Source of the DNA: Sphingobium sp. 66-54
GTDB lineage: Bacteria; Pseudomonadota; Alphaproteobacteria; Sphingomonadales; Sphingomonadaceae
Direction: 5' to 3'
DNA: 64,000 nt
Assembly (NCBI GenBank): GCA_001899715.1
Contig: MKWI01000006.1
Location: forward strand, 372,001 to 436,000
Under the pieces are notes generated by a model that was given only the letters and a program-made list of their open reading frames with translations, had not been told where the DNA came from and ran no database searches. Below, one piece after another: positions 8,738-17,072 of the stretch; the stretch's first letter is position 1, and each line of letters opens with the position of its first letter. Made by a program: the position numbers and the translations under genes.

Positions 8738-9787
8738 TTATGCCGCCTCCATTTCCCGCGCCAGCGTCGCCACCAGCTCGACCGCCGGCATGGCGCGCGC
8801 CAGCGGGGCGCCCTGGCCGGCCCATTGCGCGCCGTAGCCGGTCTCGCCGGCCGCCTTCGCCGCCGCGATCAGCGCCTTGCCGGCGTCGTAGGTCATCGGA
8901 TAGCCCGGTGTCGGCGCCGCAATCTCCGCCCCCAGCGCGGTGAAGCGGTTGGCGAGGCAGCGCGCGGGGCGGCCGGAGATGGCGCTGGTCATCACCGTAT
9001 GCTCAGCGGCAGTGCTCATCAGCGCGGCACGGTAGGCGGCATCGGCATTGCTCTCCGGGCAGGCGACGAAGGCGGTGCCGAGCTGCGCCGCAACCGCGCC
9101 GAGGTCCAGCACCGCGCGGATGCCATGCCCGTCCATGATGCCGCCCGCCGCGATAACCGGCAGGCCCGCCTTGGCGACCAGCAGCCGGGTGAGCGCCAGC
9201 GTGCCCAACGCGTCATCGGGCGCGGCGGGATCGAAAATGCCGCGATGACCGCCCGCTTCGATCCCCTGCGCGACCAGCACGTCGATGCCCGCGCGCTTCG
9301 CCGCCCGTGCTTCGTCGAGGCTCGTCACCGTCGCGAACAGCAGGCAGCCCGCCCCCTTGAGCGCGGCCGTCCGCTCCGCGTCGAGCAGGCCGAAATGCAG
9401 GCTCACCACCGGCGGCGCCCGCTCGACGAGCAGCGCCATCATCGCGTCATCCTCGGCAAGGCTGCGATAGACCGGCTGGAGGCTGGTCGGCGGGGCCGCA
9501 CCGAACCGCGCGAAGCTGGGCGCCAATGCCTCCAGCCACGCCGCTTCGACCGCCGCATCCTTGGTATCCCGACGATGCGCGAACAGGTTGACGTTGAACG
9601 CCCGGTTGGTGCGCCCTTGCAGCGCGTCGATCATCGCGCGGGCGCCCGCCGCGTCGCTCGACCCCAGTCCCAGCGAGCCGAGCGCGCCGGCGTTGGAGAC
9701 CGCCGCCGCCAATTCGGGCGTCGCCGTGCCCGCCATCGGCGCCTGCACGATGGGGAGCGCAAGGCCGAGCGTGTCGAGAAAACTCAT
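8738..9787 (-). CDS. Nitronate monooxygenase
   Basis: The 349-residue TIM-barrel flavoprotein matches class II nitronate monooxygenases (2-nitropropane dioxygenase family), which oxidise toxic alkyl nitronates such as propionate-3-nitronate using FMN and oxygen. The N-terminus PIVQAPMAGTATPELAAAVS, the mid-region QGIEAGGHRG, the AAGGIMDGHGIRAVLDLGA phosphate-binding segment and QLGTAFVACPES are all family hallmarks. The start ATG 9787 has AGGAGAG about nine bases upstream. That site spans the end of the beta-lactamase gene, whose stop is four bases before the ATG, so the two are probably translated from one message. Confidence 0.88.
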   Translation of the reverse strand: MSFLDTLGLALPIVQAPMAGTATPELAAAVSNAGALGSLGLGSSDAAGARAMIDALQGRTNRAFNVNLFAHRRDTKDAAVEAAWLEALAPSFARFGAAPPTSLQPVYRSLAEDDAMMALLVERAPPVVSLHFGLLDAERTAALKGAGCLLFATVTSLDEARAAKRAGIDVLVAQGIEAGGHRGIFDPAAPDDALGTLALTRLLVAKAGLPVIAAGGIMDGHGIRAVLDLGAVAAQLGTAFVACPESNADAAYRAALMSTAAEHTVMTSAISGRPARCLANRFTALGAEIAAPTPGYPMTYDAGKALIAAAKAAGETGYGAQWAGQGAPLARAMPAVELVATLAREMEAA

Positions 9788-9791
9788 GGCG

Positions 9792-10730
9792 TCAGACTCT
9801 CCTGTCGATCCATTGGCTGGCGATGCGGCCAATCTGCGCGACCACCGCGTCATCCTCGGGCTGCGGGCCATCCACGCCGCGCGCGGCCGTTTCATAAAAG
9901 GCCGTGACGATGAACGGCTCCGCCCGGCGCGGATGCCAGCAGATCGCCACATCATTGGCCTTGCCGGCATAGCTGCCGTCGCCAGCCGCCGTGCCGGTCT
10001 TGTCTCCGGCGCGCCAATCGGCGGGCAGACCGCCCCGCAGCCGCTTGAGGCCGGTCCGCGTCGCGATCATCCATGCGATCAGCCGTGCGCGCGATGCGGG
10101 GGCGAGCACCGTCCCGGTCAGGATCGCCTGCAGGCTCCGCGCCATCGCACGGGCGGTCGTGGTATCGCGCGGATCGCCGTCGTGGCTGGTGTTGAGCGCC
10201 GGCTCATAGCGGTCGAGCCGCGTCACCTCGTCGCCGAGCGACCGGAAAAAGGCGGTCAGTGCGGGCGGCCCGCCCAGCGCGCGCAGCAGGATGTTCGCCG
10301 CACCGTTGTCGCTCTGCGTCTGCGCCGCCTCGCACAGCTCCAGAACAGCCATGCCGGTCGCCCCTTCGGCGAGCTGCGCGCGGACGGCCGGCGCATGGCC
10401 CACCGGATCGGCCGGGCCGATCGGCAGCGTGGCATCCGGAGCGATCGCTCCGGCGTCCATCCGCGCCAGAACCAGCGCGGCAAGAGGCAGCTTGAAGGTC
10501 GAGCACATGGTGAAGCGCTCGTCCAGCCGATGGCCGGCCAGCGCGCCATCCCGGCAATCGAGCACGCAAACGCCGGCCTTGCCGCCGGCCCGGCCTTCCA
10601 GATCGGCGAGCGCTTGCCGGAGCGCCGCGTCGGCCGCATCCGCCGTCTCGCGCGCATCCCCGCGACCGGCCAGCGCGACGAGGCCCGTGGCGCCGATCCC
10701 GGCGATCACCCCGCGCCGATCAAGCGGCAT
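9792..10730 (-). CDS. Class A beta-lactamase
   Basis: The 312-residue protein has every class A catalytic motif: S77-T-F-K80 (Ambler S70xxK), S140-D-N142 (SDN loop), E176-P-A-L-N180 (omega loop, Ambler E166) and K244-T-G246. It would open beta-lactam rings in the periplasm by the serine acyl-enzyme route. The N-terminus (MPLDRRGVIAGIGATGLVAL) has a twin-arginine-like start. Cys76 immediately precedes the nucleophile, as in carbapenemases such as KPC and NMC-A, but their second cysteine just after the KTG motif is missing, with alanine there. The segment after KTG (GTAAGDGSYAGKAND) is longer than in TEM. No regulator gene of AmpR type adjoins. Spectrum cannot be judged from sequence. Confidence 0.93.
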   Translation of the reverse strand: MPLDRRGVIAGIGATGLVALAGRGDARETADAADAALRQALADLEGRAGGKAGVCVLDCRDGALAGHRLDERFTMCSTFKLPLAALVLARMDAGAIAPDATLPIGPADPVGHAPAVRAQLAEGATGMAVLELCEAAQTQSDNGAANILLRALGGPPALTAFFRSLGDEVTRLDRYEPALNTSHDGDPRDTTTARAMARSLQAILTGTVLAPASRARLIAWMIATRTGLKRLRGGLPADWRAGDKTGTAAGDGSYAGKANDVAICWHPRRAEPFIVTAFYETAARGVDGPQPEDDAVVAQIGRIASQWIDRRV

Positions 10731-10862
10731 TGCGTGCGCCTAAGGCAGGATGCGCCGGAGAAGGCTTCCCCCCGCCGCACCAACCGGCAACGACACAACT
10801 GTTACCGTCGAGCCGTGAGGTGGCGGCCGCCATGCCCATATCGGATCCCCGCACCGGCACCC

Positions 10863-12017
10863 TCACTCCGCGGCGACGGGCGTTGCCTTGCCGGCGTCCG
10901 CCGCATTCGCCGCCTCGATCTCCGCCGCCTTGGCCTCGACCAGCCGGACAATATGGTCGACCATGTCGGCATCCTGCACATGATGGTCGGTCACGCCGGA
11001 GAGGTAGACCATATGCTTGCCGTGGCCGCCACCGGTGATGCCGATGTCGGTCTCGCGCGCCTCGCCCGGCCCGTTGACCACGCAGCCGAGCACGGAGAGC
11101 GAGATCGGCGTGTTGATATGCTGGAGGCGTTCTTCCAGCGCCTGCACGGTGCGGATCACGTCGAACCCCTGCCGCGCGCAGCTCGGGCAGGAGACGACGC
11201 GCACGCCGCGCGTGCGGATGCCGAGCGCCTTCAATATCTCGTAGCCGACGCGCACTTCCTCCTCCGGCTCGGCGGAGAGCGAGACGCGGATGGTGTCGCC
11301 GATGCCGGCCCACAGCAGGTTGCCGATGCCGATCGAACTTTTGACCGTGCCGCCGATCAGCCCGCCCGCCTCGGTGATGCCGAGGTGCAGCGGGCAGTCC
11401 ACCGCCTCGGCAAGCTGCATATAGGCGGCAACCGCGAGGAACACGTCGCTGGCCTTCACAGCGACCTTATAGTCGTGGAAATCCTGATCCTGGAGCAGCT
11501 TGATATGGTCGAGTGCGCTCTCCACCAGCGCCTCGGGGCACGGCTCGGCATATTTCTCCAGCAGGTCCTTCTCCAGACTGCCGGCATTGACGCCGATGCG
11601 GATCGCGCAGCCATTCGCCTTGGCCGCGTCCACCACTTCCTTGACGCGCGCTTCCGAGCCGATGTTGCCGGGGTTGATGCGCAGGCAGGCCGCCCCCGCA
11701 TCCGCCGCCTCCAGCGCGCGCTTATAGTGGAAATGGATGTCCGCGATGATCGGCACCCGTGCCGCGCGGACGATCTGCCTGAGCGCCGCCGTCGACTCCA
11801 CGTCCGGGCAGGAGACGCGGATCAGGTCCACCCCCACCTCCTCGCAGCGGCGGATCTGGTCGACGGTCGCCTTCACGTCCGAGGTCGGCGTGTTGGTCAT
11901 CGTCTGCACCGTCACCGGCGCGCCGCCGCCCACCGGCACGTTGCCCACCATGATCTGGCGGCAACCACGCCGCGCGATGTCGCGCCAGGGGCGTAGACCG
12001 GGATTATGATCGGACAT
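10863..12017 (-). CDS. ispG: 4-hydroxy-3-methylbut-2-en-1-yl diphosphate synthase
   Basis: The 384-residue protein catalyses the penultimate step of the MEP isoprenoid pathway, reductive ring opening of MEcPP to HMBPP, using a [4Fe-4S] cluster. The N-terminal TIM barrel starts with [19 protein letters not shown]. The C-terminal domain carries the cluster cysteines in SCPSCAR and [11 protein letters not shown]. Length agrees with the bacterial two-domain type. It stands alone, 132 bases upstream of the beta-lactamase gene on the same strand. The Ala/Glu-rich C-terminal tail after about residue 360 is not conserved. Confidence 0.95.
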   Translation of the reverse strand: MSDHNPGLRPWRDIARRGCRQIMVGNVPVGGGAPVTVQTMTNTPTSDVKATVDQIRRCEEVGVDLIRVSCPDVESTAALRQIVRAARVPIIADIHFHYKRALEAADAGAACLRINPGNIGSEARVKEVVDAAKANGCAIRIGVNAGSLEKDLLEKYAEPCPEALVESALDHIKLLQDQDFHDYKVAVKASDVFLAVAAYMQLAEAVDCPLHLGITEAGGLIGGTVKSSIGIGNLLWAGIGDTIRVSLSAEPEEEVRVGYEILKALGIRTRGVRVVSCPSCARQGFDVIRTVQALEERLQHINTPISLSVLGCVVNGPGEARETDIGITGGGHGKHMVYLSGVTDHHVQDADMVDHIVRLVEAKAAEIEAANAADAGKATPVAAE

Positions 12018-12144
12018 GGCAGGGACTCGTCTGGACCGGAACGGACATGGCCGCGCTTATAGCGCCGCCTCCCCCCGGTTGCGAGGGCGGGGCGGGGAAT
12101 TTTCCTGGAAGGAGTTTCGGACCTGCATCTGCTGGCCCTGCCCT

Positions 12145-12290
12145 AGGACGGATCGCCATTCAGGAGATGGCGAGCCGAAGAGGGTGGCTGTCCGTGACCT
12201 GGAGCGCAGCAGACGATGGGTCCGTGAGCACTGGAAGCACGGAGAGCCGCCATTTGCAGGACCGCCAGAACTGAATGTCGATCCGCCCTA
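12145..12290 (+). mobile_element. MITE-like element, copy 1
   Basis: A 146-bp segment begins TAGGACGGATCGCCATTCAG (12145-12164) and ends with the reverse complement of TAGGGCGGATCGACATTCAG (12271-12290). This gives 20-bp terminal inverted repeats with two mismatches and TA at both outer ends. It contains no gene. The same sequence occurs inverted and slightly longer at 58430-58596. TA ends suggest mobilisation by an IS630/Tc1-type transposase, which is inference; no such transposase is in the window. Confidence 0.75.
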
Positions 12291-12327
12291 ACTCCCGGCA
12301 AAGCATGAGCATCCATATGGCAATCAC

Positions 12328-12353
12328 GTGCTCCCGCGCAGGCAGGAGCACAT
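12328..12353. repeat. REP-like palindrome, copy C
   Basis: GTGCTCCCGCGCAGGCAGGA with GCAC after it is the short core of the REP-like family with one base change in the stem. It lies 37 bases from the MITE-like element. Confidence 0.65.
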
Positions 12354-12404
12354 CGCTTGATTGAAACGAGGCGCCGCCCGCGCCACGCACCTCAACCGCA
12401 AGCC

Positions 12405-12674
12405 CTAATCCTTCTCGCCCCAGCGCCACCGCCAGCCGCCGCGCGTGTGCCGGCGGGTAATTGCGATCAGCGCCAGCGTCGCGGCCAGCAGCAGCACGGC
12501 CGCGCCGATCTGCGCGGCCGCGTCCGGCTTCTGCGCCAGCCAGACGAACAGCGCCACCACCGCGCCATAGGCACCGAGCACCGCCCAGCCCTGCCAGCGG
12601 GTCGGCAAGCTCGCGCCATAGCCGTAGCGCTTGGGCGAGAACCAGGCGGCGTCATCGGGGATCTTGCGGGGCAT
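12405..12674 (-). CDS. Small two-helix membrane protein, unknown function
   Basis: The 89-residue product has two hydrophobic segments at about residues 28-46 and 53-71 and a basic, Trp-rich end (RGGWRWRWGEKD). Its start codon overlaps the stop of the alpha/beta hydrolase gene by ATGA, so it is translationally coupled as the last gene of the SPFH operon. I do not recognise a family with known function. The coupling and codon use support a real gene. Confidence 0.7.
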   Translation of the reverse strand: MPRKIPDDAAWFSPKRYGYGASLPTRWQGWAVLGAYGAVVALFVWLAQKPDAAAQIGAAVLLLAATLALIAITRRHTRGGWRWRWGEKD

Positions 12675-13669
12675 CAGCGTGGCTCCTTCCGGCCGGAATG
12701 GCTTGTGACGAAATCGGCGATGGCGGCCACCACGTCCGGCGCGATGGGCAGGGCCGGGTCGGCATAGGTCGCCATGTTCGCGGCGCGGTCGTCGCTCGCG
12801 ACCAGCTTTAGCGCGTGGGTGACGCCGGGCAGGATGACGAGCCGCGCGTTCGGTTGCGCGCCGTGCAGCGCCTCGGCGTCAGCAAGGCTGATCTGCAAAT
12901 CCCGGTCGCCCTGCACGATCAGCATGGGCAGCGCGATCCGCGCGGCGAGCGGGGCGGGGTCGCGGACCAATATGTCCATGAAATAGGGCTGCACCTGCGG
13001 CGCGAACAGCGCCTGCAACGCCGGATGCAGCGCGCTCACGTCGACGCTCTCGCGCTTCTCCAGCCGGTCCAGCGCGTCCAGCGCCTGATCGAGAACCGGC
13101 GCATTGGCAGGGTTGGCCTTGAGCTGCTCGCGCATCACGACGCCCAGCGGACGCCCCGCCGTGCTCATCAGGATAACACCGCACAAGCCCTCCGCGCCCC
13201 GTCCCCCGGCCGGCTGCGCGGCGGCAAGCGCGACCAGCCCGCCCTCGCTATGGCCGGCGAGCCAGACGCAGGCGGCCCCCGTCTTCGCCCTGATGGCGGC
13301 GACCCAACTGCGGACATCGTCGGCATAAGCGGCGATCGTCACGGCATTGGGGTCCGCCACCGCCCCGGCGCTGGCAAACATGCCGCGCTTGTCGATCCGC
13401 ACCGAGCCGATGCCGCGTGCCGCAAGCGCTTCGGCCAGCAGGCGGTAGGACGCGGCGCGCACGCCGGCGGGGTTGTTGCCGTCGCGGTCGGTCGGTCCCG
13501 ATCCGGGGATGATGAGCAGCAGCGGCCCGCCTTTGGCCGGCGGCAGCAGCGTGCCGTGCAACGCACCTTGCGGGCCGGGCGCCTCGATCTCCCCGGCGGC
13601 CGCGCTCCCCGCGCCGGCCAGGGCCGCCATCGCCAGCACGGCCGGGGCAATCACCGTCGATGTCCTCAT
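12674..13669 (-). CDS. Exported alpha/beta hydrolase
   Basis: The 331-residue protein has a signal peptide over about residues 1-25 and a single alpha/beta-hydrolase domain. The oxyanion-side loop reads LIIPGSGPTDRDGNN, the nucleophile elbow is GHSEGG near residue 140, the acid lies in the VQGDRDLQIS segment and the catalytic histidine in LPGVTHALK. These match the periplasmic serine hydrolases related to YqiA/S9-type acyl hydrolases; the natural ester or peptide substrate is unknown. An upstream ATG at 13690 is in frame, but GGGAGGGG immediately precedes ATG 13669, which is preferred. The start is one base beyond the stop of the ribbon-helix-helix gene. Confidence 0.85.
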   Translation of the reverse strand: MRTSTVIAPAVLAMAALAGAGSAAAGEIEAPGPQGALHGTLLPPAKGGPLLLIIPGSGPTDRDGNNPAGVRAASYRLLAEALAARGIGSVRIDKRGMFASAGAVADPNAVTIAAYADDVRSWVAAIRAKTGAACVWLAGHSEGGLVALAAAQPAGGRGAEGLCGVILMSTAGRPLGVVMREQLKANPANAPVLDQALDALDRLEKRESVDVSALHPALQALFAPQVQPYFMDILVRDPAPLAARIALPMLIVQGDRDLQISLADAEALHGAQPNARLVILPGVTHALKLVASDDRAANMATYADPALPIAPDVVAAIADFVTSHSGRKEPR

Positions 13670-13670
13670 C

Positions 13671-13895
13671 TCACCCCTCCCGCTCCTCATTCGCCCCCTC
13701 TCCCTTGGGCGGTCGCCCGCGCCGCCGCATGGCCGGCGGGGCGAGCTTGACGCCGCGCCTCGCCAGCCCCTCGCGCAGCATCAGCTCGATCTGGGCGTTG
13801 ACGCTGCGCAGCTCGCCCGCCGCGCAGCGTTGCAGCGCGTCGTAAAGCGCGGGGTCGAGCCGCAGCGCGAACGGTTTCTTGGGGGTCTCGCTCAC
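13671..13895 (-). CDS. Ribbon-helix-helix (Arc-type) DNA-binding protein
   Basis: The 74-residue protein has an Arc/CopG-like core: the strand FALRLDPALYDALQRCA followed by helices through VNAQIELMLREGLARRG, which dimerises to put a two-stranded sheet into the DNA major groove. The C-terminal tail is basic (MRRRGRPPKGE) and resembles an AT-hook. The likely start is GTG at 13895. It sits 24 bases after the SPFH gene and one base before the hydrolase start, so it is an operon member. No toxin gene adjoins, so it is better read as a transcriptional regulator, probably of its own operon. Confidence 0.8.
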   Translation of the reverse strand: MSETPKKPFALRLDPALYDALQRCAAGELRSVNAQIELMLREGLARRGVKLAPPAMRRRGRPPKGEGANEEREG

Positions 13896-13919
13896 CGGAT
13901 GCTCGCCGCGTGGGCGTTC

Positions 13920-14849
13920 CTACTGGTAGAGCGAGCCGGCGTTGACCACCGGCTGCGTCTCGCGCTCGCCGCAGAGCACGACCATCAGGTTGGAGACCAT
14001 GGCGGCGCGGCGCTCATCGTCCAGCTCGACGACATTCTTCTGGCTGAGCTGATCCAGCGCCATCTCCACCATGCCCACGGCACCTTCCACCAGCTTCTGC
14101 CGCGCGGCGACCACCGCCTGCGCCTGCTGGCGGCGCAACATCGCCCCGGCGATCTCCGGCGCATAGGCCAGGTGGGTGAGGCCGCATTCGTCCACGGTGA
14201 TGCCCGCCACCACCAGCCGCGCGATCAGCGCCTCGCGCAGCTCGCTGTTCACCACCTCGTGGTTGCCGCGCAGCGTCACCTCCTCGCGATGCTCCAGATC
14301 GTCATAAGCGTAGCGCGATCCGATGGCGCGCACCGCCGCCTCGGTCTGCACGACGACGAACGCCTTATAGTCCTCCACGTCGAACAGCGCCTGCGCCGTG
14401 TCGGTCACGCGCCAGACGATCTGCGCCGCGATCTCGATGGGGTTGCCGCGCAGGTCGTTCACCTTGAGTTTTTCCGAAACCATGTTGTTGGCGCGCACCG
14501 AAATCTTGATGCGCCGCAGCCACGGCCATACCCAGCGCAGCCCGGCCGCCCGGTCGGTGCCGCGATAGGCGCCGAACAGGGTGATCGCCACCGACTGGTT
14601 GGGTTGCAGCATGTAGAAGCCGGCGAGGGTCGCGACGAACAGGATGGCGCCCGTCCAGCCGGCGACCCCGGCGAGGAACACGCTGCCCCGCGCGGCTAGC
14701 GACAGGACGGCGAATGGCGTCAGGATGATGAGCGCCAGTAGAACCAGCAGCATCGCATAGCCGCTGCGCGTGCTGGCGGGGACCTCCCTGGAGGCGGAAA
14801 GCAACGGGCCGTGTCCGGATGGAACGGCGGCGGACGAGGAAGCATTCAT
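13920..14849 (-). CDS. SPFH/band 7 domain membrane protein
   Basis: The 309-residue protein has two hydrophobic segments at about residues 30-52 and 58-82, then a cytosolic or periplasmic SPFH domain. Family signatures include [18 protein letters not shown], the [20 protein letters not shown] strand pair and [15 protein letters not shown] helical region with alternating charged residues ([20 protein letters not shown]) follows, which drives oligomerisation. SPFH proteins scaffold membrane microdomains and often hold proteases. GGGAGG lies before ATG 14849. It heads a four-gene operon with a ribbon-helix-helix regulator, an exported hydrolase and a small membrane protein. Confidence 0.88.
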   Translation of the reverse strand: MNASSSAAVPSGHGPLLSASREVPASTRSGYAMLLVLLALIILTPFAVLSLAARGSVFLAGVAGWTGAILFVATLAGFYMLQPNQSVAITLFGAYRGTDRAAGLRWVWPWLRRIKISVRANNMVSEKLKVNDLRGNPIEIAAQIVWRVTDTAQALFDVEDYKAFVVVQTEAAVRAIGSRYAYDDLEHREEVTLRGNHEVVNSELREALIARLVVAGITVDECGLTHLAYAPEIAGAMLRRQQAQAVVAARQKLVEGAVGMVEMALDQLSQKNVVELDDERRAAMVSNLMVVLCGERETQPVVNAGSLYQ

Positions 14850-14866
14850 GGCGGACCTCCCAATAA

Positions 14867-14883
14867 TTATGATATCATCATAA
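14867..14883. promoter_or_regulatory. Palindromic operator candidate upstream of SPFH operon
   Basis: TTATGAT-ATC-ATCATAA is a 7-bp inverted repeat with a 3-bp centre, placed 18-34 bases before the SPFH start codon in an AT-rich patch within GC-rich DNA. It overlaps where the -10 element should be. The operon encodes its own ribbon-helix-helix protein, the obvious candidate binder. The site is seen directly; the pairing with the regulator is inference. Confidence 0.6.
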
Positions 14884-15014
14884 AATTATGACAGAGCGGA
14901 GTCAAGCTGACCGGCCGGCGACGGGAATCCACCGTCCCCCAGCGGGACAGACCGCGCCGGGCGGGAACCGCCGGGAGTCTCGCACGTTGCGCAGGGGAAG
15001 GAAGGGGACTGCAC

Positions 15015-15287
15015 ATGACCCACCATCCGAACGCTGCCCAATGGCGAACCGCCCCGCCGCCACCGCCGGCCGGCACCCTCGCCATTGCCGCTCATTATGC
15101 GCTCACCTATCACCCCGGCACGCTCAATTACTGCCCCGGCTGCGCCGGCACGCACTGGCTGATCGGCCGGACGATGGCGCAATGCGCCCGCTGCGAGACC
15201 GCCCTGCCGCTCGCCCAGGTCGCCGAAACGCCCATGCGCCCGCTGTTCGTCTCCCACGCCTCGCGGACGATCCGGCGCGGCGGATAG
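15015..15287 (+). CDS. Zinc-ribbon-like small protein
   Basis: The 90-residue product carries two CxxC pairs (CPGC and CARC) about 18 residues apart, the spacing of a zinc ribbon, between a proline-rich N-terminus and a basic end. The start at ATG 15015 has AAGGGG about ten bases upstream. A longer frame from 14888 is less protein-like. It diverges from the SPFH operon. Function is unknown; small zinc ribbons often bind nucleic acids or proteins. Confidence 0.65.
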   Translation: MTHHPNAAQWRTAPPPPPAGTLAIAAHYALTYHPGTLNYCPGCAGTHWLIGRTMAQCARCETALPLAQVAETPMRPLFVSHASRTIRRGG

Positions 15288-15296
15288 CGGGAACCT

Positions 15297-15332
15297 TGTG
15301 CTTCTGCGAAAGCAGGAGCCCAGGGCGGTAAC
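15297..15332. repeat. REP-like palindrome, copy D
   Basis: TGTGCTTCTGCGAAAGCAGG followed by AGCCCAGGGCGGTAACG is a diverged REP-like unit with GAAA instead of GCAG at the centre of the stem. It lies between the convergent zinc-ribbon and SMP-30 genes. Confidence 0.7.
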
Positions 15333-15352
15333 GAGTCGCCGCCGGGGCCAAC

Positions 15353-16234
15353 TCACCCCGCGAACGGCATCTCCGGCAATCCCGGCACATCCACGCGAAA
15401 GGCAAAGATCGCCCCCGCATGCGGCTGGTCGGCGAGCGCCTCTCCGGACAGCCCGGCCCGCGCGCTGGTAACGTAAGCGGTGCGTAAATCCGCGCCGCCG
15501 AACGCAATCATCGTCGGCCGGCTCGCCGGTAGCGCAACCGTCTGCACAATCTCCCCCTCGGGCGACAGGCGCACCACCCGCCCGCCATCGAACAGCGCGC
15601 TCCAATAGCAGCCCTCGGCGTCGAACGACCCCCCGTCCGGCCGCCCCGTTCCTTCAATAAACTGGTGTATTATCCGCCGGTTAGATAGCTCGCCCGTTGT
15701 AGGATCGACATCATAGCCCCGCAACGCATGGCTCGGCGTATCCGCATGGCGGAACGCCCTCCCCCCCGCATCGAACGCCGCCCCGTTACAAGTCAGCATA
15801 TCGTTCTCTAAAAGCGTCCACACTCCGTCCGCACCCACCCGATACAGCGCCGCATCCCGCGCGCTTTTTGCGGTATTGACGCTCCCCACCCAGAAGCGCC
15901 CGGCCGGATCCGCGCGCCCATCGTTGCAGCGCAGGTCCGGCTTGCCCGCGAAGGGCTGGTCGCCGAACGGCACCGGCGCGCCCGCCCAATCATCGAGCAG
16001 CGCCAACCCGTCCTTCATCGCCAGCACCAGCCCGCCCCCGCGCCGGAAGGCGAAGCAGCCGACCGGCTGGGCGAAGCACCGCGTCTCGTCCTGCCCGCTC
16101 CCCGGATCGAAGCGGTGCAGTTCGTTGCGGGAAATATCGACCCAGTAGAGCCGCCCCTCGCCCCCATGCCAGCGCGGTCCCTCGCCAAGCTCGGCGTGGG
16201 CGTCGAGAGCGATTTCAACGACGGGGGCACTCAT
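15353..16234 (-). CDS. SMP-30/gluconolactonase family protein
   Basis: The 293-residue protein is a six-bladed beta-propeller of the SMP-30/gluconolactonase family, which hydrolyses sugar lactones using one divalent metal. The first metal glutamate is in the motif LGEGPRWH near residue 17, the asparagine ligands lie in LRCNDGRADPAGRFWVGS and TCNGAAFD, and the catalytic aspartate in GRPDGGSFDAEGCYW. It is a cytosolic, unexported form. ATG 16234 overlaps the stop of the siroheme synthase gene by four bases (ATGA), so the two are translationally coupled although their functions seem unrelated. Confidence 0.87.
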   Translation of the reverse strand: MSAPVVEIALDAHAELGEGPRWHGGEGRLYWVDISRNELHRFDPGSGQDETRCFAQPVGCFAFRRGGGLVLAMKDGLALLDDWAGAPVPFGDQPFAGKPDLRCNDGRADPAGRFWVGSVNTAKSARDAALYRVGADGVWTLLENDMLTCNGAAFDAGGRAFRHADTPSHALRGYDVDPTTGELSNRRIIHQFIEGTGRPDGGSFDAEGCYWSALFDGGRVVRLSPEGEIVQTVALPASRPTMIAFGGADLRTAYVTSARAGLSGEALADQPHAGAIFAFRVDVPGLPEMPFAG

Positions 16235-17019
16235 GGCTCCGGCATGTCCAGACGAATGAGTACCGTAAGCCCCAGTGCATCCGGCGCGCGCGTATCGGGC
16301 GATAATTCCAGACGGACGGCATCGGCCCGCGCCCGCGCCAATATGGCGGGTGGCGTCCCCGACGGATGGACGATCCGGTCCGCCCGCCCCAGCGCCCGCG
16401 CATCCCGCACGGTCAGCAGATCGGGATCGGGCGAGGAGACACTCACGCAATGGATTTCCGCCAGCGCCGCGCCGTGCCCGGACTCGAGCCATTCCGCCAC
16501 GTCCGGCGTATCTCCGAACGGGTCGAGCAGGCCGCCCGGCGCCAACGCCTGTGACAAAGCGCGCCGCCGCTCGCCACCATCGGGCCAGCGCTGCCGCATC
16601 GCCGCCCGCGCAGCCTGTAACCCGCGCGCGAGCTGGCCCAGCGCGGTGGGCAGCACATCCTCCAGCCGCTGGCGCAACGCGGCGGCGAGGCCCGACGAGG
16701 CACCACCGGTGCCGATCGCCACCAGCACCGGATCGCGATCAACGATGGCGGGCGTGGTGAAATTGCACAGCTCCGGCCGGTCGACGACGTTGACGAACAG
16801 CCCGCGCGCCTTGAGGTCCGCCGCTGCCGTCTCGGCCGCCGCGCCATCCTCCAGCGCAACGAAAGCGAGACGCGCCTCGTCGGCCCGTGCGTCATCCCTC
16901 CCGACCGGCAGCCCGCCAGCCCGCTCGATCAGCCGCCTCTTGGCCTGCGCCGCCTCACCCGTGCCGATCACGATGACCGGCGCGCCAGCGAGTCGCACGA
17001 AGATGGGCAGGCTGTGCAT
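16231..17019 (-). CDS. Siroheme synthase, precorrin-2 dehydrogenase/ferrochelatase part (CysG N-terminal type)
   Basis: The 262-residue protein matches the N-terminal half of CysG, which oxidises precorrin-2 with NAD and inserts iron to give siroheme for sulfite and nitrite reductases. The Rossmann start MHSLPIFVRLAGAPVIVIGTG is followed by AQAKRRLIERAG and the family signature VDRPELCNFTTPAIVDRDPVLVAIGTGG. The methyltransferase domain of full CysG is absent, so uroporphyrinogen methylation needs a separate enzyme. The tail after about residue 160 is less conserved. It is the first gene of a pair with the lactonase. Confidence 0.85.
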   Translation of the reverse strand: MHSLPIFVRLAGAPVIVIGTGEAAQAKRRLIERAGGLPVGRDDARADEARLAFVALEDGAAAETAAADLKARGLFVNVVDRPELCNFTTPAIVDRDPVLVAIGTGGASSGLAAALRQRLEDVLPTALGQLARGLQAARAAMRQRWPDGGERRRALSQALAPGGLLDPFGDTPDVAEWLESGHGAALAEIHCVSVSSPDPDLLTVRDARALGRADRIVHPSGTPPAILARARADAVRLELSPDTRAPDALGLTVLIRLDMPEP

Positions 17020-17072
17020 ACTGCCACCCTATCCGCGCGCGCCGCGTCAAGTCGAGGCCGGACCGCGCCGGC

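Larger units (their letters stand above)
12018..12404. other. Intergenic region holding a MITE-like element and a REP-like unit
   Basis: These 387 bases contain no credible gene. They hold the MITE-like repeat at 12145-12290 and a short REP-like unit at 12328-12353. The first 120 bases form the upstream region of ispG (minus). Confidence 0.6.

Noticed and set aside
9561..11996. Plus-strand 811-codon open frame over the beta-lactamase and ispG genes
   Set aside because: It spans two well-supported minus-strand genes and the gap between them and has an Arg/His-rich shadow composition.
12328..12353. CRISPR-like repeats from the recurring palindromes
   Set aside because: Copies are dispersed over 58 kb with no regular spacers and no cas genes. 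They are REP-like intergenic repeats.
13671..13895. Antitoxin of a toxin-antitoxin pair
   Set aside because: The ribbon-helix-helix fold would fit, but neither neighbour resembles a toxin. Both neighbours are a membrane protein and an exported hydrolase.
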